A stretch of 20,035 nt of DNA from Lachnospiraceae bacterium (GCA_009774235.1 VSNJ01000068.1:1-20035), one strand, 5' to 3'. Positions 1 through 7,134 are shown, counted from the first letter of the stretch. A program made the numbers and translations. The notes: a model not told the origin generated them from the letters alone.

Positions 1-111
1 AAATTCTATTAAATTAAATTTTTTATAATCCGTTTTGCACTGTGCTTACGTTTTACAATTTATAACTTACCACTGTAAAACACAAAATAACAGGGATGAT
101 AAAAAATTCCT
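1..111. other. Left flank of the insertion element, no gene seen
   Basis: This AT-rich stretch has no convincing reading frame. It holds a spaced 8-bp inverted repeat (GTTTTACA at 50-57, TGTAAAAC at 74-81). It does not continue the MATE gene found on the other side of the element, so the two flanks were not one gene before insertion, or a rearrangement has removed DNA. Confidence 0.5.
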
Positions 112-129
112 CAGGATAACCGCATAAAA
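112..129 (+). repeat. Left terminal inverted repeat of the ISAs1-like element
   Basis: CAGGATAACCGCATAAAA is the exact reverse complement of 1053-1070. Ends beginning CAGG fit ISAs1-family elements. Confidence 0.88.
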
Positions 130-190
130 TAAATATTCTATCAAACCAAATGATATATAAACATTTTTTGATTTTCCAGAATAGCATATT

Positions 191-223
191 CCTGGTATAA
201 TCTTTAGTAAAGGTTATACCAGG
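191..223 (+). promoter_or_regulatory. Hairpin covering the transposase ribosome-binding site
   Basis: CCTGGTATAA (191-200) pairs perfectly with TTATACCAGG (214-223). The pairing continues inward through 201-205 and 209-213 (one G-U) to a three-base loop AGT, giving a 15-bp stem. The right arm ends inside the AGGAGG at 221-226 that serves the ATG at 233. In RNA read from outside the element the stem would hide part of the Shine-Dalgarno sequence, a known way for insertion sequences to avoid being switched on by neighbouring promoters. The role is inferred; the pairing is seen. Confidence 0.7.
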
Positions 224-232
224 AGGAAAATT

Positions 233-1015
233 ATGTCACGTAAATCAGGAAAAATTATGGATATACAGGAAACATTAAAAGATTACAACATTAGTATAAA
301 AGATATTGGAAATAATTATATTTTTATAAACAGTATTTCAAAAGAAGCAGCAAAAGTACCAGATTACAGACATCCGTCTTATGTAAAACACAAACTGCAG
401 GATATCCTTTCCATATGTATCCTTGGATTCCTTGCAGACTGTAATGAATAGGAAGAAATAGCGGATTTTGTACAACAAAAAGAAAAATGGTTAAAAAAAT
501 ACCTGGAACTTCCTAATGGCATACCATCTTCTGATACTATAAGGTTAGTGGCAGGGAACATTGATGCTGCTTATTTTTACCAGGCTGTTGTACAGTCACT
601 TGAAGGGCTGGTAAATGATGTACAGGCTGCAATGGTAAAAAAGAAACTTGAAAAGCCAGATGGCAAAACAGTGGAGGAAAAAAAGTATTACATAAGCAGC
701 CTGCCAGTGGATGTGGAACTTTTTTCAAAAGCGGCAGGAGGGCACTGGGGAGTGGAGGACCAGCTCCACTAGCATCTGGATTTTACATTCAGGGATGATT
801 ATAATACAACAACAGAAAAAACGTGTGCAAAAAATATGCAGATGTTAAAAAAGATAGCACTGGCAATACTGCACATTGTGCAGGCATTATACAGCCAGAG
901 CCTTAAAAGGATAAGGAAAACAATAGCAATGGACTGTGAAAAAGAACTGGAAAATATATTGTCAGCATTATCAGCAGATGTAATAAAGGCAGCATTATAT
1001 AAAGCATCAGACTAA
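233..1015 (+). pseudogene. Broken ISAs1-family transposase
   Basis: The frame stays open from an ATG with a strong ribosome site to the TAA at 1013-1015, apart from two TAG codons at 449-451 and 770-772. The N-terminal half (YRHPSYVKHKL, then LPNGIPSSDTI) and the C-terminal half (YYISSLPVD, then GHWGVEDQLH, then LDFTF) are the conserved blocks of ISAs1/H-repeat transposases. About 100-120 residues between VQAAMVKKK and YYISSL are missing relative to the usual 370 or so, removing the catalytic aspartates. The deletion kept the frame. Both TAG codons fall where the family has tryptophan (NEW-EE and LHW-HLD), so each is a single TGG to TAG change. The protein cannot be active. Confidence 0.9.
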
Positions 1016-1052
1016 AAAAATATATGGTGAAATCCTTTTATTGGTAATAACT

Positions 1053-1070
1053 TTTTATGCGGTTATCCTG
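1053..1070 (-). repeat. Right terminal inverted repeat of the ISAs1-like element
   Basis: TTTTATGCGGTTATCCTG is the perfect 18-bp partner of 112-129. Immediately beyond it the sequence switches to a truncated MATE gene on the minus strand. Confidence 0.88.
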
Positions 1071-1292
1071 GACCGGCAGAGACCAAGATTGACAGCACAA
1101 GATAGTGAACATGGAAACAAGGGCAGCTGAGGATGTAATGAACGGAACACCAATGTTTACGGTACCTAAAGTGGCAGAACCGAATCCCCGGTTTACGAAA
1201 ATGCCATCCATGACATTGTACAGATAAGTGACAAACAGGCTTACAACAGCCGGAAAGATATAGCTGCATAATCGTTTTTTATGGGAACTCAT
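1071..1292 (-). pseudogene. 5' remnant of a MATE-family efflux gene, truncated at the IS end
   Basis: Reading from the ATG at 1292, the first 64 or so codons encode a typical MATE start: a helix around FPAVVSLFVTYLYNVMDGIFV, then GSATLGTVNIGVPFITS and SAALVSMFTI. After that residue the frame no longer matches the family; a membrane-like stretch continues in another frame (YLVLSILVSAG), suggesting an earlier frameshift or small deletion. All similarity stops at 1071, the outer edge of the insertion element. The remaining roughly 380 residues are absent from the window. This is a different MATE gene from those at 2530 and 11777. Its ribosome site (AAGG, 8 bases upstream), promoter and terminator-like leader remain in place upstream. 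Confidence 0.8.
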
Positions 1293-1313
1293 GGCAAAAA
1301 CCTTGCTTAAATG

Positions 1314-1350
1314 AAAAAAGTAGGATAAAATCTATCGGATCTTATCCCAC
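1314..1350 (-). terminator. Rho-independent terminator or attenuator upstream of the MATE remnant
   Basis: On the minus strand, 1350-1338 pairs with 1332-1320 through 13 positions (three G-U pairs in RNA) around the loop CGATA, followed at once by six T (1319-1314). The ATG of the MATE remnant is only 22 bases beyond. It may end LysR transcripts (LysR stop at 1488) or act as a leader terminator for the MATE gene, since a promoter lies between LysR and the hairpin. Confidence 0.7.
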
Positions 1351-1396
1351 TTCAACAATCAAATTGATTGCAAGTCCTCTGACAAGCATATAAATA

Positions 1397-1425
1397 TATT
1401 TAATACTTTTTTGCAAAAAAGTCAA
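1397..1425 (-). promoter_or_regulatory. Candidate promoter with an 18-bp palindromic operator
   Basis: A TTGACT -35 (1425-1420) is followed after 17 bases by a weak TAAATA -10 (1402-1397) on the minus strand, facing the MATE remnant. Most of the spacer and the end of the -35 are a perfect 18-bp palindrome, ACTTTTTTGCAAAAAAGT (1405-1422). A dyad between -35 and -10 is a typical repressor operator; the repressor is not identifiable. The -10 matches consensus at only three of six positions, so the dyad is firmer than the promoter. Confidence 0.5.
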
Positions 1426-1487
1426 TTCCTGTTTTTGTCTTACCGTTGGTTGAATTTGATGATTGTATTTCATTAACCTGTAACTAT

Positions 1488-2387
1488 TTATAAATTACTT
1501 TTCCTGTCAATGACAGGGGATGTTTTAGTTACAATAGAAATAAATTTTTTCAGGAGAGAACCTTGTGAGTTTCTCTTAAAAAAGACGCCATAGGACAATG
1601 GTTCGCTGTCTTTTAAAGGGATTGAACAAATATCAGAGTTTATAAAATTCATCTGCGGAAGGACAGTGCAGCCGTAACCTGCTCTTACAAGAGTAAGAAG
1701 TGCCTGCAGGTTTTCACATACATAAGTGGATTCCGGCGGAATATGCTGGGAAATCTGGTTTTGCATTTCTGCAACTTTAGAGGGAATCGCATAGGAGTTG
1801 CAGACTACCATATTTTCTAGGTATAGTTCCTCTTTTGTAAGTTTATCCTTGGCAGCATAGGGATGTGTGGCGGGAACGATACAGCACAGGGGTATCTGGA
1901 ACAATTCCTTATAGAGCGTGTTGTTTTTTATCGGGATGTCATGCCGGAAACCAAACAGCACGTCCAGTTCATCCTGATAAAAGAGATTTAAAATAGACCT
2001 GTGGGGGATTACCTTCACAAACGGATAGAGTTGTGGTATCTGTTCCCTGCAGGATTTCAGTATTTTGCAGAGCAGGTCAAGGTTGGCTTCATTTTGGCAG
2101 CCGATGGTCAGGACCTGCATATTTGCACTTTGGTGCCGCTGTATTTTCTGCTGGGCAACTTTTAACCTGCCCATAATATTTTTTGCATCTTCTAAAAAGC
2201 TGATACCAGAAGGGGTAAGGGTAACTGTCCTGGTGGTGCGGTGCAGCAGTTTTGTTCCCAGTTCGTCTTCTAGTGCATGAATTTGCCGGGAAACGGCTGA
2301 CTGGGTAATTTTTAAAATCTCAGCAGCCCTTGCAAAATTCAGGTTTTCAGCGACCTGGATAAAACTGTTTAACTGGTCTGTATTCAT
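1488..2387 (-). CDS. LysR-family transcriptional regulator
   Basis: This is a DNA-binding regulator of 299 residues, the usual LysR length. Residues 1-60 form the winged helix-turn-helix (QLNSFIQVAENLNFARAAE, then TQSAVSRQI, then LEDELGTKLLHR). Residues about 90-290 are the two-lobed effector domain. I chose the ATG at 2387 because GAGGTG lies at ribosome-site distance; an in-frame GTG nine bases upstream at 2396 lies inside that ribosome site and is less likely. The gene diverges from the MATE gene at 2530, the classic arrangement in which a LysR protein controls its neighbour and itself. A T-N11-A dyad lies 26 bases upstream of the start. The inducer cannot be deduced. Confidence 0.92.
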   Translation of the reverse strand: MNTDQLNSFIQVAENLNFARAAEILKITQSAVSRQIHALEDELGTKLLHRTTRTVTLTPSGISFLEDAKNIMGRLKVAQQKIQRHQSANMQVLTIGCQNEANLDLLCKILKSCREQIPQLYPFVKVIPHRSILNLFYQDELDVLFGFRHDIPIKNNTLYKELFQIPLCCIVPATHPYAAKDKLTKEELYLENMVVCNSYAIPSKVAEMQNQISQHIPPESTYVCENLQALLTLVRAGYGCTVLPQMNFINSDICSIPLKDSEPLSYGVFFKRNSQGSLLKKFISIVTKTSPVIDRKSNL

Positions 2388-2412
2388 GGGGTTCACCTCG
2401 ATTATTGCGTTT

Positions 2413-2425
2413 TTATCATTGATAA
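2413..2425. promoter_or_regulatory. LysR-type T-N11-A box
   Basis: TTATCATTGATAA is a 13-base dyad with one central base, matching the T-N11-A form of LysR recognition sites. It sits between the divergent LysR and MATE genes, about 55 bases upstream of the start inferred for MATE transcription and just upstream of the LysR coding start. That suits activation of one gene and autorepression of the other. Confidence 0.55.
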
Positions 2426-2439
2426 TACCATATTTTCAC

Positions 2440-2468
2440 TTCACTTTCAAGGGAGAGTGTGCTTTAAT
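2440..2468 (+). promoter_or_regulatory. Candidate promoter of the MATE-kinase pair
   Basis: TTCACT (2440-2445) and TTTAAT (2463-2468) are separated by 17 bases, giving imperfect but plausible vegetative hexamers. A weak -35 fits a promoter that needs an activator such as the divergent LysR protein. Transcription would start near 2475. Confidence 0.45.
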
Positions 2469-2481
2469 GTATTGCAAGAGC

Positions 2482-2505
2482 TGGCACTCGAAAAAAAGAG
2501 TGCTA
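2482..2505 (+). promoter_or_regulatory. CIRCE-like inverted repeat in the MATE leader
   Basis: GCACTC (2484-2489) and GAGTGC (2498-2503) form a perfect 6-bp inverted repeat. The right side reads GAGTGCTAA, the exact right half of the HrcA operator CIRCE (TTAGCACTC-N9-GAGTGCTAA). The left side reads CTGGCACTC, and the spacer is 8 rather than 9 bases. It lies in the untranslated leader, the usual CIRCE position. It could instead be a plain leader hairpin. Confidence 0.45.
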
Positions 2506-2529
2506 ACAACCGACGAAGGAGGGTAAAAA

Positions 2530-3888
2530 ATGGATGCAGCAATAACAAAAACAAATCCACTTGGCACAGAACGGATTGGAAAACTGATAGTGACGTTTGC
2601 TGTCCCAGGTATCATTTCCATGGTGGTTAATGCTTTGTACAACATTGTTGACCAGATTTTTATTGGGCAGGGGGTAGGGTATCTTGGCAACGGTGCTACC
2701 AATGTTGTAATGCCCATGACTGTAATGGCGATTGCCTTAAGCATTCTGATTGGTGATGGGGCTGCGGCATACCTGAGCCTGAAACTTGGCGAGGGGGATG
2801 AAAAGTCGGCAGCCAGGGGCGTTGGGTGTTCCATATCAGTCATGGCAGTTACTGGCATTGTCCTGTGCGTCCTGTTTAATTTATTTTTGGAACCGTTGTG
2901 CAGGCTGTTTGGTGCAACAGAAGATATCCTGCCTTATGCAGTGGATTATGGAAGGATTATTTCTTATGGCATTCTGTTTTCTTCTATTGATTCTGGCATG
3001 GCGGGCATGATTCGTGCAGATGGCAGTCCGAAATACAGCATGGCAGGACTGCTTGTGGGATGTATTACCAACATTATTCTTGATCCGGTTTTTATTTTTA
3101 TATTCCATTGGGGTGTAAAGGGAGCAGCCTTGGCAACGATAGCCGGCCAGATACTAAATGCATTCCTGTATCTGGCTTATATCCGCAGATTTAAGAGTAT
3201 TAAGCTAGAGAAGGAAAGTTTCCGTATTTCAGTAAAAGTCATGGCGAAAGTCAGCAGCCTGGGCATATCCAGCTTTATAACACAGATTGCTATTGTGCTG
3301 GTTATGGCGGTGACTAATAATATACTGGTATCTTATGGTGCGCAGTCGGAATATGGGGCGGAAATTCCCCTGACGACCATAGGAATTACCATGAAGGTAA
3401 ACCAGATTGTTTCTGCCGTCCTGCTTGGACTGGCAACAGGTGCGCAGCCTATTTTTGGCTATAATTATGGTAGCGGGCAGAAGGACAGGGTAAAGAAGGC
3501 ATACCGCATTATAGTAACTGCGTCGACTGTCATGTTGATTTTGGCATTTTTTGTGTTCCAGTTTGCGCCTATGAGTATAGTACAGCTGTTTGGTTCAGAA
3601 TCGGAGATGTACAATGAGTTTGCGGTAAAGTGTTTCCGTATCTTTCTTCTTGCATGCCCCATTAACGGGCTGCAGATGGCAACGGGCATTTTCTTTCAGG
3701 CAATCGGAAAGCCTACACAGGCAACCGTTCTGTCACTGTCAAGGCAGATTGTTTATCTGCTCCCGGCAACCATATTGCTGCCAATGGCATTAGGTGTAGA
3801 AGGTGCGTTGTGGGCAGGACCGCTTGCAGACGTACTGGCATTTATAACGACTTTGGTCATGCTGAAGTTATATTGGAAAAAAATTTAG
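2530..3888 (+). CDS. MATE-family multidrug efflux transporter
   Basis: This is an inner-membrane antiporter of 452 residues, the normal size for MATE proteins, which exchange drugs or metabolites for Na+ or H+. About twelve membrane helices can be traced in two similar halves. Family blocks include VPGIISMVVNALYNIVDQIFIG in the first helix, the RADGSPKYSM loop, and GLATGAQPIFGYNYGSGQ in the second half. The start follows AAGGAGGG at the proper distance. It is divergent from the LysR gene and 13 bases upstream of the kinase-like gene, so the two are surely co-transcribed. Sequence alone does not reveal the substrate. By eye its codons are richer in G and C than those of the second MATE gene at 11777, so the two are not recent duplicates. 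Confidence 0.95.
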   Translation: MDAAITKTNPLGTERIGKLIVTFAVPGIISMVVNALYNIVDQIFIGQGVGYLGNGATNVVMPMTVMAIALSILIGDGAAAYLSLKLGEGDEKSAARGVGCSISVMAVTGIVLCVLFNLFLEPLCRLFGATEDILPYAVDYGRIISYGILFSSIDSGMAGMIRADGSPKYSMAGLLVGCITNIILDPVFIFIFHWGVKGAALATIAGQILNAFLYLAYIRRFKSIKLEKESFRISVKVMAKVSSLGISSFITQIAIVLVMAVTNNILVSYGAQSEYGAEIPLTTIGITMKVNQIVSAVLLGLATGAQPIFGYNYGSGQKDRVKKAYRIIVTASTVMLILAFFVFQFAPMSIVQLFGSESEMYNEFAVKCFRIFLLACPINGLQMATGIFFQAIGKPTQATVLSLSRQIVYLLPATILLPMALGVEGALWAGPLADVLAFITTLVMLKLYWKKI

Positions 3889-3901
3889 GAGGTATCTGGC
3901 T

Positions 3902-4525
3902 ATGCAGGGAAAAATTGTTACAATCAGCAGACAGTGCGGAAGTGGCGGACACAGCATTGGAAGTGAATTGGCAAAGAGACTGGATGTGCCGTTTTATGAT
4001 AAAGAGATTATTGAAATGGCCGCAAAGGAGAGCGGCTTTCAGCGGGAATTTATTGAAGAAACGGGGGAACATATGAATAGCAGCCTGCTTTTTAATATTG
4101 CCCGTCATGTGGCATATGCGGGAAGAGGAAATTATGAGGATTACCAACCGCTGCAGGACCAGCTTTATTTTACGCAGGTAAAGATTGTTAAGGAGCTTGC
4201 GGGGAAAGGTTCCTGTGTCATAGTAGGCAGATGTGCGGATTATATTTTACGAAACAGAAATGATGTGTTAAATGTTTTTATCCATGCGGACATGGAATAT
4301 AAAAAGAACCATTGTTTAGAGAGAGGACAGTTTTCGGGGGAAGATGCGGAAGATATGATTCGTAGGAGAGATAAACTGCGTGCAGACCATTACCGGTATT
4401 ATACGGATGAAAAATGGGGTGCTTCCACTAATTACCATTTATGTCTGGATAGCAGTGTATTCGGCATTGAAAAATGTGTTTCCATAATTGAGGATGCCTG
4501 CAAGGGGATGTACCCAGCTTCATAG
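3902..4525 (+). CDS. Cytidylate-kinase-like family protein
   Basis: The 207-residue protein belongs to the cytidylate-kinase-like P-loop family (PF13189 type). Visible features are the N-terminal nucleotide-binding loop ITISRQCGSGGHSIG-like segment (residues 6-19), YDKEIIEMAAKESGF, the VIVGRCADYILR strand and loop near residue 107, the lid region RRRDKLRADHYRYYT near 155, and a closing YHLCLDSSVFGIE. The real substrate of this family is not settled; it differs from the housekeeping cytidylate kinase. AGGAGG overlaps the MATE stop region and sits nine bases before the ATG, so translation follows that of the pump. From memory, this family is often found beside MATE genes in gut Clostridia. The stop overlaps the start of a broken surface-protein fragment. 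Confidence 0.88.
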   Translation: MQGKIVTISRQCGSGGHSIGSELAKRLDVPFYDKEIIEMAAKESGFQREFIEETGEHMNSSLLFNIARHVAYAGRGNYEDYQPLQDQLYFTQVKIVKELAGKGSCVIVGRCADYILRNRNDVLNVFIHADMEYKKNHCLERGQFSGEDAEDMIRRRDKLRADHYRYYTDEKWGASTNYHLCLDSSVFGIEKCVSIIEDACKGMYPAS

Positions 4526-4709
4526 CAAAAATGACCGTAATCTTGAAATGGTGACTATCAAGTCTTAAAAATTAAAAAGTATTGGTAAAAATGCGTTTAA
4601 AGGAATAAATAACAAAGTAACCATTAAAGTGCCTGACATTAAAGTTAAGGTATATAAAAAAATTATTAAGTCCAAAGGTGCAGGTAAAAACATAAAGGTT
4701 AAAAAATAG
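4524..4709 (+). pseudogene. C-terminal scrap of a BspA-type leucine-rich-repeat surface protein
   Basis: One frame reads NLEMVTIKS, a TAA stop at 4566-4568, then KLKSIGKNAFKGINNKVTIKV, then a Lys-rich close (YKKIIKSKGAGKNIKVKK) ending at TAG 4707-4709. This is the standard end of clostridial LRR_5/BspA-like cell-surface proteins: a last repeat with IGKNAFKG followed by a VTIKVP strand and a basic tail. Everything upstream of the last repeat is missing, and the frame enters directly from the kinase stop codon. It has no start and no ribosome site, so it is a remnant left by a deletion. Confidence 0.78.
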
Positions 4710-5225
4710 TTTATAATTTTTTTAAAATACAGCAGTAAATCGGAGAGAAAACTGTGTGACATGGGAGGGTACAGAAAGCTTTTTAAAGTATATTATGCAT
4801 GGGCAACAGTTATCATTATGATTACCAGTATGGAAACAGCCAGATGGATTTATATCTGGCTGGACTGTGTGTTAACATTATGCTAAGTGGCAATGGATTT
4901 GGAAGAGGTATAAGGTGTGTTATTAGAATTGTGGGGGTTAGTCTTTTAGAAAGCTTTGTTATAAAGCCAGGAAAAATGTAATTAGTTTCTGTTGTATTTA
5001 TAGAGGATTATGGCATTATAATGAGTTATGGGCCATTAGCCATATACCTTGGCAGACTGGAAGAGATAGTGGTTATATTATAGCAGATGAAGCATTTGAC
5101 AGGTAAGTAGCATGGATTACTGTTGTTTAAAACGCATGCAGTATCCAAGCTGGCTATGTAAAAGCAGAGTTTTTCTGGCAAGTTTTTAGGTTTTATTAGT
5201 AATAAGCAATTATAGGACATAAGTA
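4710..5225. other. Region without a convincing gene
   Basis: No frame here has both a ribosome site and family-like content. Short open stretches occur (for example 4799-4981 on the plus strand, including GNGFGRGIRCVIRIVG) but change frame and have no start signal. The region may be the decayed remains of further surface-protein DNA next to the leucine-rich-repeat scrap; I could not assign it. Confidence 0.4.
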
Positions 5226-5298
5226 AAGGGCGGCTGCACTAAGAACAGAAAATACAAATTTTATATTTTGTATAATGTTTTTTGGTGCTGCAGCCCTT
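5226..5298 (-). terminator. Long hairpin, probable terminator downstream of the chemoreceptor
   Basis: AAGGGC-GC-GCAC (5226-5239) pairs with GTGC-GC-GCCCTT (5285-5298) through 12 pairs with two mismatches. The 45-base interior holds a second stem, ATACAAA with TTTGTAT. On the minus strand it follows the chemoreceptor stop by about 60 bases and ends in CCCTTT. The large symmetrical form could also be a small dispersed repeat element. Confidence 0.5.
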
Positions 5299-5355
5299 GG
5301 TTTAATACATAAATAATAATAACTCTGTATGTTATGTAAAATTATTTTTTATAAT

Positions 5356-7134
5356 TTATAAATGGAACTTATTTGTTGCATCATTTAGTTTATCAACAAT
5401 TCCATTTGAATCATGTAAAGAGGTGTTAACAGAATCAGATGTATTTACTATATTATTTATACGGTCTGCAATATTTGCAGTTCCGATAGCACTTTCACTT
5501 GCTGCTTGTGAAATTCCATCTATAGACTCCGTTATATTACTTATAGAGGCAAGAAGTTCTTCTGAAATCGCACTAAAATCTGCTACAAGCAAATCAATTT
5601 CTCTTGCATCTTCATTATAATCATTTGAGATAGAATCAAATAAATAAATACTGTCCATAACCTGGTCATCAATAAATGACAAAAGTGATTCTGAATCTTT
5701 TGCAAGACTTTTAACAGATTCATTTACCTGTTCAGTTACTTTCTTTATATTTTCTGTGCTTTCTTGTGACGCTTCTGCAAGTTTCCTGATTTCATCTGCA
5801 ACTACTGCAAATCCTTTACCAGCTTCTCCAGCTCTTGCTGCTTCAATACTTGCATTAAGTGATAAAAGGTTTGTCTGTGTAGTTATTTCCATAATGGACT
5901 CTGCTAATGTAGAAATTTCAGAAACTACTTTTACTTTTTCAAGGGCATCATTAAGATTATCTTTTATGGAGTCTTTTTGTTTTAAAAGGCTGTTTTTTGT
6001 TTCGATTGTAGAACTTTTGGCATTTGCTGCTTTTTTATAAATATCCTGTGCACGTTCTGCTCCCTCTTGTGCGCGTTCTGCTACATTTCTTGCAGCAGAT
6101 TCAATTTCACGTGTCATTTCATTAATATTACCTGATGCAGCAGATGTCTCTTCCATAGAAGCAGAAAGCTGTATTGTTGTTGAAGATACATCATCAATCT
6201 CATTATTGAGGTTTTCCATATTACCACGTATTCCATTCATGCTTTCAGTAATCAGGCTGGTTTCTTTTTTTACATCATTAATAAGTGCTCCAATATCAGT
6301 ACGCATTTTTTCTGTAATATTTAAAAGTACACCAAAGTCATCTTTACGCTTTAAAAGAGAACCATCAGACTGTACTGAGAAGTCACCATCAGACATATTT
6401 TTCATGTTTTTGCCTACTGCTTTTAAAGGCTTTGTAATATTAGTAATCATATATGCCAGGAATAAAATAATTGCTGTGGCAAAAATAATACATATAATAA
6501 GAAAAACCTGGATTTTTTGGTTAGTAAACTTATCAGCTCTTTTTTTAGAGGCAGAAATCTGGTCATCAATGTGGTCTATGTAATTACCTGTTCCAATTAT
6601 CCAGTCAAATGGTTCATAATATTGTGTATATGCCCTTTTTGGCTTTGGTTCTGTTTCACCTTCTTTAGGGTATTTGTAATCACAATAGTAACTTCCTTTT
6701 TCTACAGAATTTTTAATAAAATCCTCTACCATGTTATAACCTGTGGAGTCTTTGGTGTCCATGCGGTTTGTTCCCTCTATATCGCCGCCAAGCAGGACAA
6801 CATTCACTCCATCTGACTGGTCAGCCCAGAAATATCCATCTGTACCATACCTTAAGTTCCTGATTTTATCCGCAGCAAGTTTCATACCTTCTTCTTTGGT
6901 ATATATGCCAGACTGGATATCTGAATTGTAACTGTCAAGAAGTGTAATTACTAATTCCACTTCACTTTTGATGCTGTTATCATAGTCTGTCCTAGTATTT
7001 TTTTCTTCTTCTTTTATCGTCTGTTGTTTTACCGCATTCATGCTGTTAATAGAAAAACATATGCTAAATATGACGAAAGCCAGTACAGTAAGGCCGATAA
7101 GCGACATCTTTGTAATAACTTTAAGATTCTTCAT
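5356..7134 (-). CDS. Methyl-accepting chemotaxis protein with a single Cache sensor
   Basis: This 592-residue membrane receptor senses a small molecule outside the cell and signals to CheA/CheW. A first helix (residues 11-31) is followed by an extracellular single-Cache domain (about 35-200) with the typical GYFWADQSDG (100-109) and DWIIGTGNYID near its end. A second helix (about 205-230), a HAMP linker starting at ITKPLKAV, and a long coiled-coil signalling domain follow. The hairpin tip ITTQTNLLSLNASIEAARAG and GKGFAVVADEIRKLA is intact. I start at the ATG at 7134, which has AAGGAGG 11 bases upstream; an in-frame ATG at 7185 coincides with the predicted transcription start and has no ribosome site. 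It has its own promoter and lies downstream of the ABC operon. No other chemotaxis gene is nearby. Confidence 0.94.
   Translation of the reverse strand: MKNLKVITKMSLIGLTVLAFVIFSICFSINSMNAVKQQTIKEEEKNTRTDYDNSIKSEVELVITLLDSYNSDIQSGIYTKEEGMKLAADKIRNLRYGTDGYFWADQSDGVNVVLLGGDIEGTNRMDTKDSTGYNMVEDFIKNSVEKGSYYCDYKYPKEGETEPKPKRAYTQYYEPFDWIIGTGNYIDHIDDQISASKKRADKFTNQKIQVFLIICIIFATAIILFLAYMITNITKPLKAVGKNMKNMSDGDFSVQSDGSLLKRKDDFGVLLNITEKMRTDIGALINDVKKETSLITESMNGIRGNMENLNNEIDDVSSTTIQLSASMEETSAASGNINEMTREIESAARNVAERAQEGAERAQDIYKKAANAKSSTIETKNSLLKQKDSIKDNLNDALEKVKVVSEISTLAESIMEITTQTNLLSLNASIEAARAGEAGKGFAVVADEIRKLAEASQESTENIKKVTEQVNESVKSLAKDSESLLSFIDDQVMDSIYLFDSISNDYNEDAREIDLLVADFSAISEELLASISNITESIDGISQAASESAIGTANIADRINNIVNTSDSVNTSLHDSNGIVDKLNDATNKFHL

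Larger units (their letters stand above)
112..1070 (+). mobile_element. Internally deleted ISAs1-family insertion sequence
   Basis: The element is bounded by perfect 18-bp inverted repeats and contains one transposase reading frame on the plus strand. What remains of the protein matches the N-terminal and C-terminal parts of ISAs1 (H-repeat type) transposases, but the middle with most of the catalytic core is gone. At 959 bp it is shorter than the roughly 1.2-1.4 kb usual for the family. The bases next to the two ends (AAATTCCT left, GACCGGCA right) do not match, so no target duplication is visible. Because the ends are intact it could in principle be moved by a transposase supplied in trans. 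Confidence 0.85.

Noticed and set aside
233..1015. Recoding of TAG as tryptophan, suggested by the two TAG codons in the transposase
   Set aside because: TAG is used as the ordinary stop of the gene at 18555-18920, and conserved Trp residues elsewhere use TGG. Mutation explains the transposase.
1293..1400. Possible riboswitch in the leader of the MATE remnant
   Set aside because: A terminator hairpin and a small CAATCA/TGATTG stem are present, but none of the conserved cores of guanidine or other known riboswitches could be found.
4799..4981. 60-codon plus-strand frame and a 64-codon minus-strand frame at 5026-5220
   Set aside because: Neither has a ribosome site, a recognisable motif or a supporting neighbour. 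They look like chance frames or decayed DNA.
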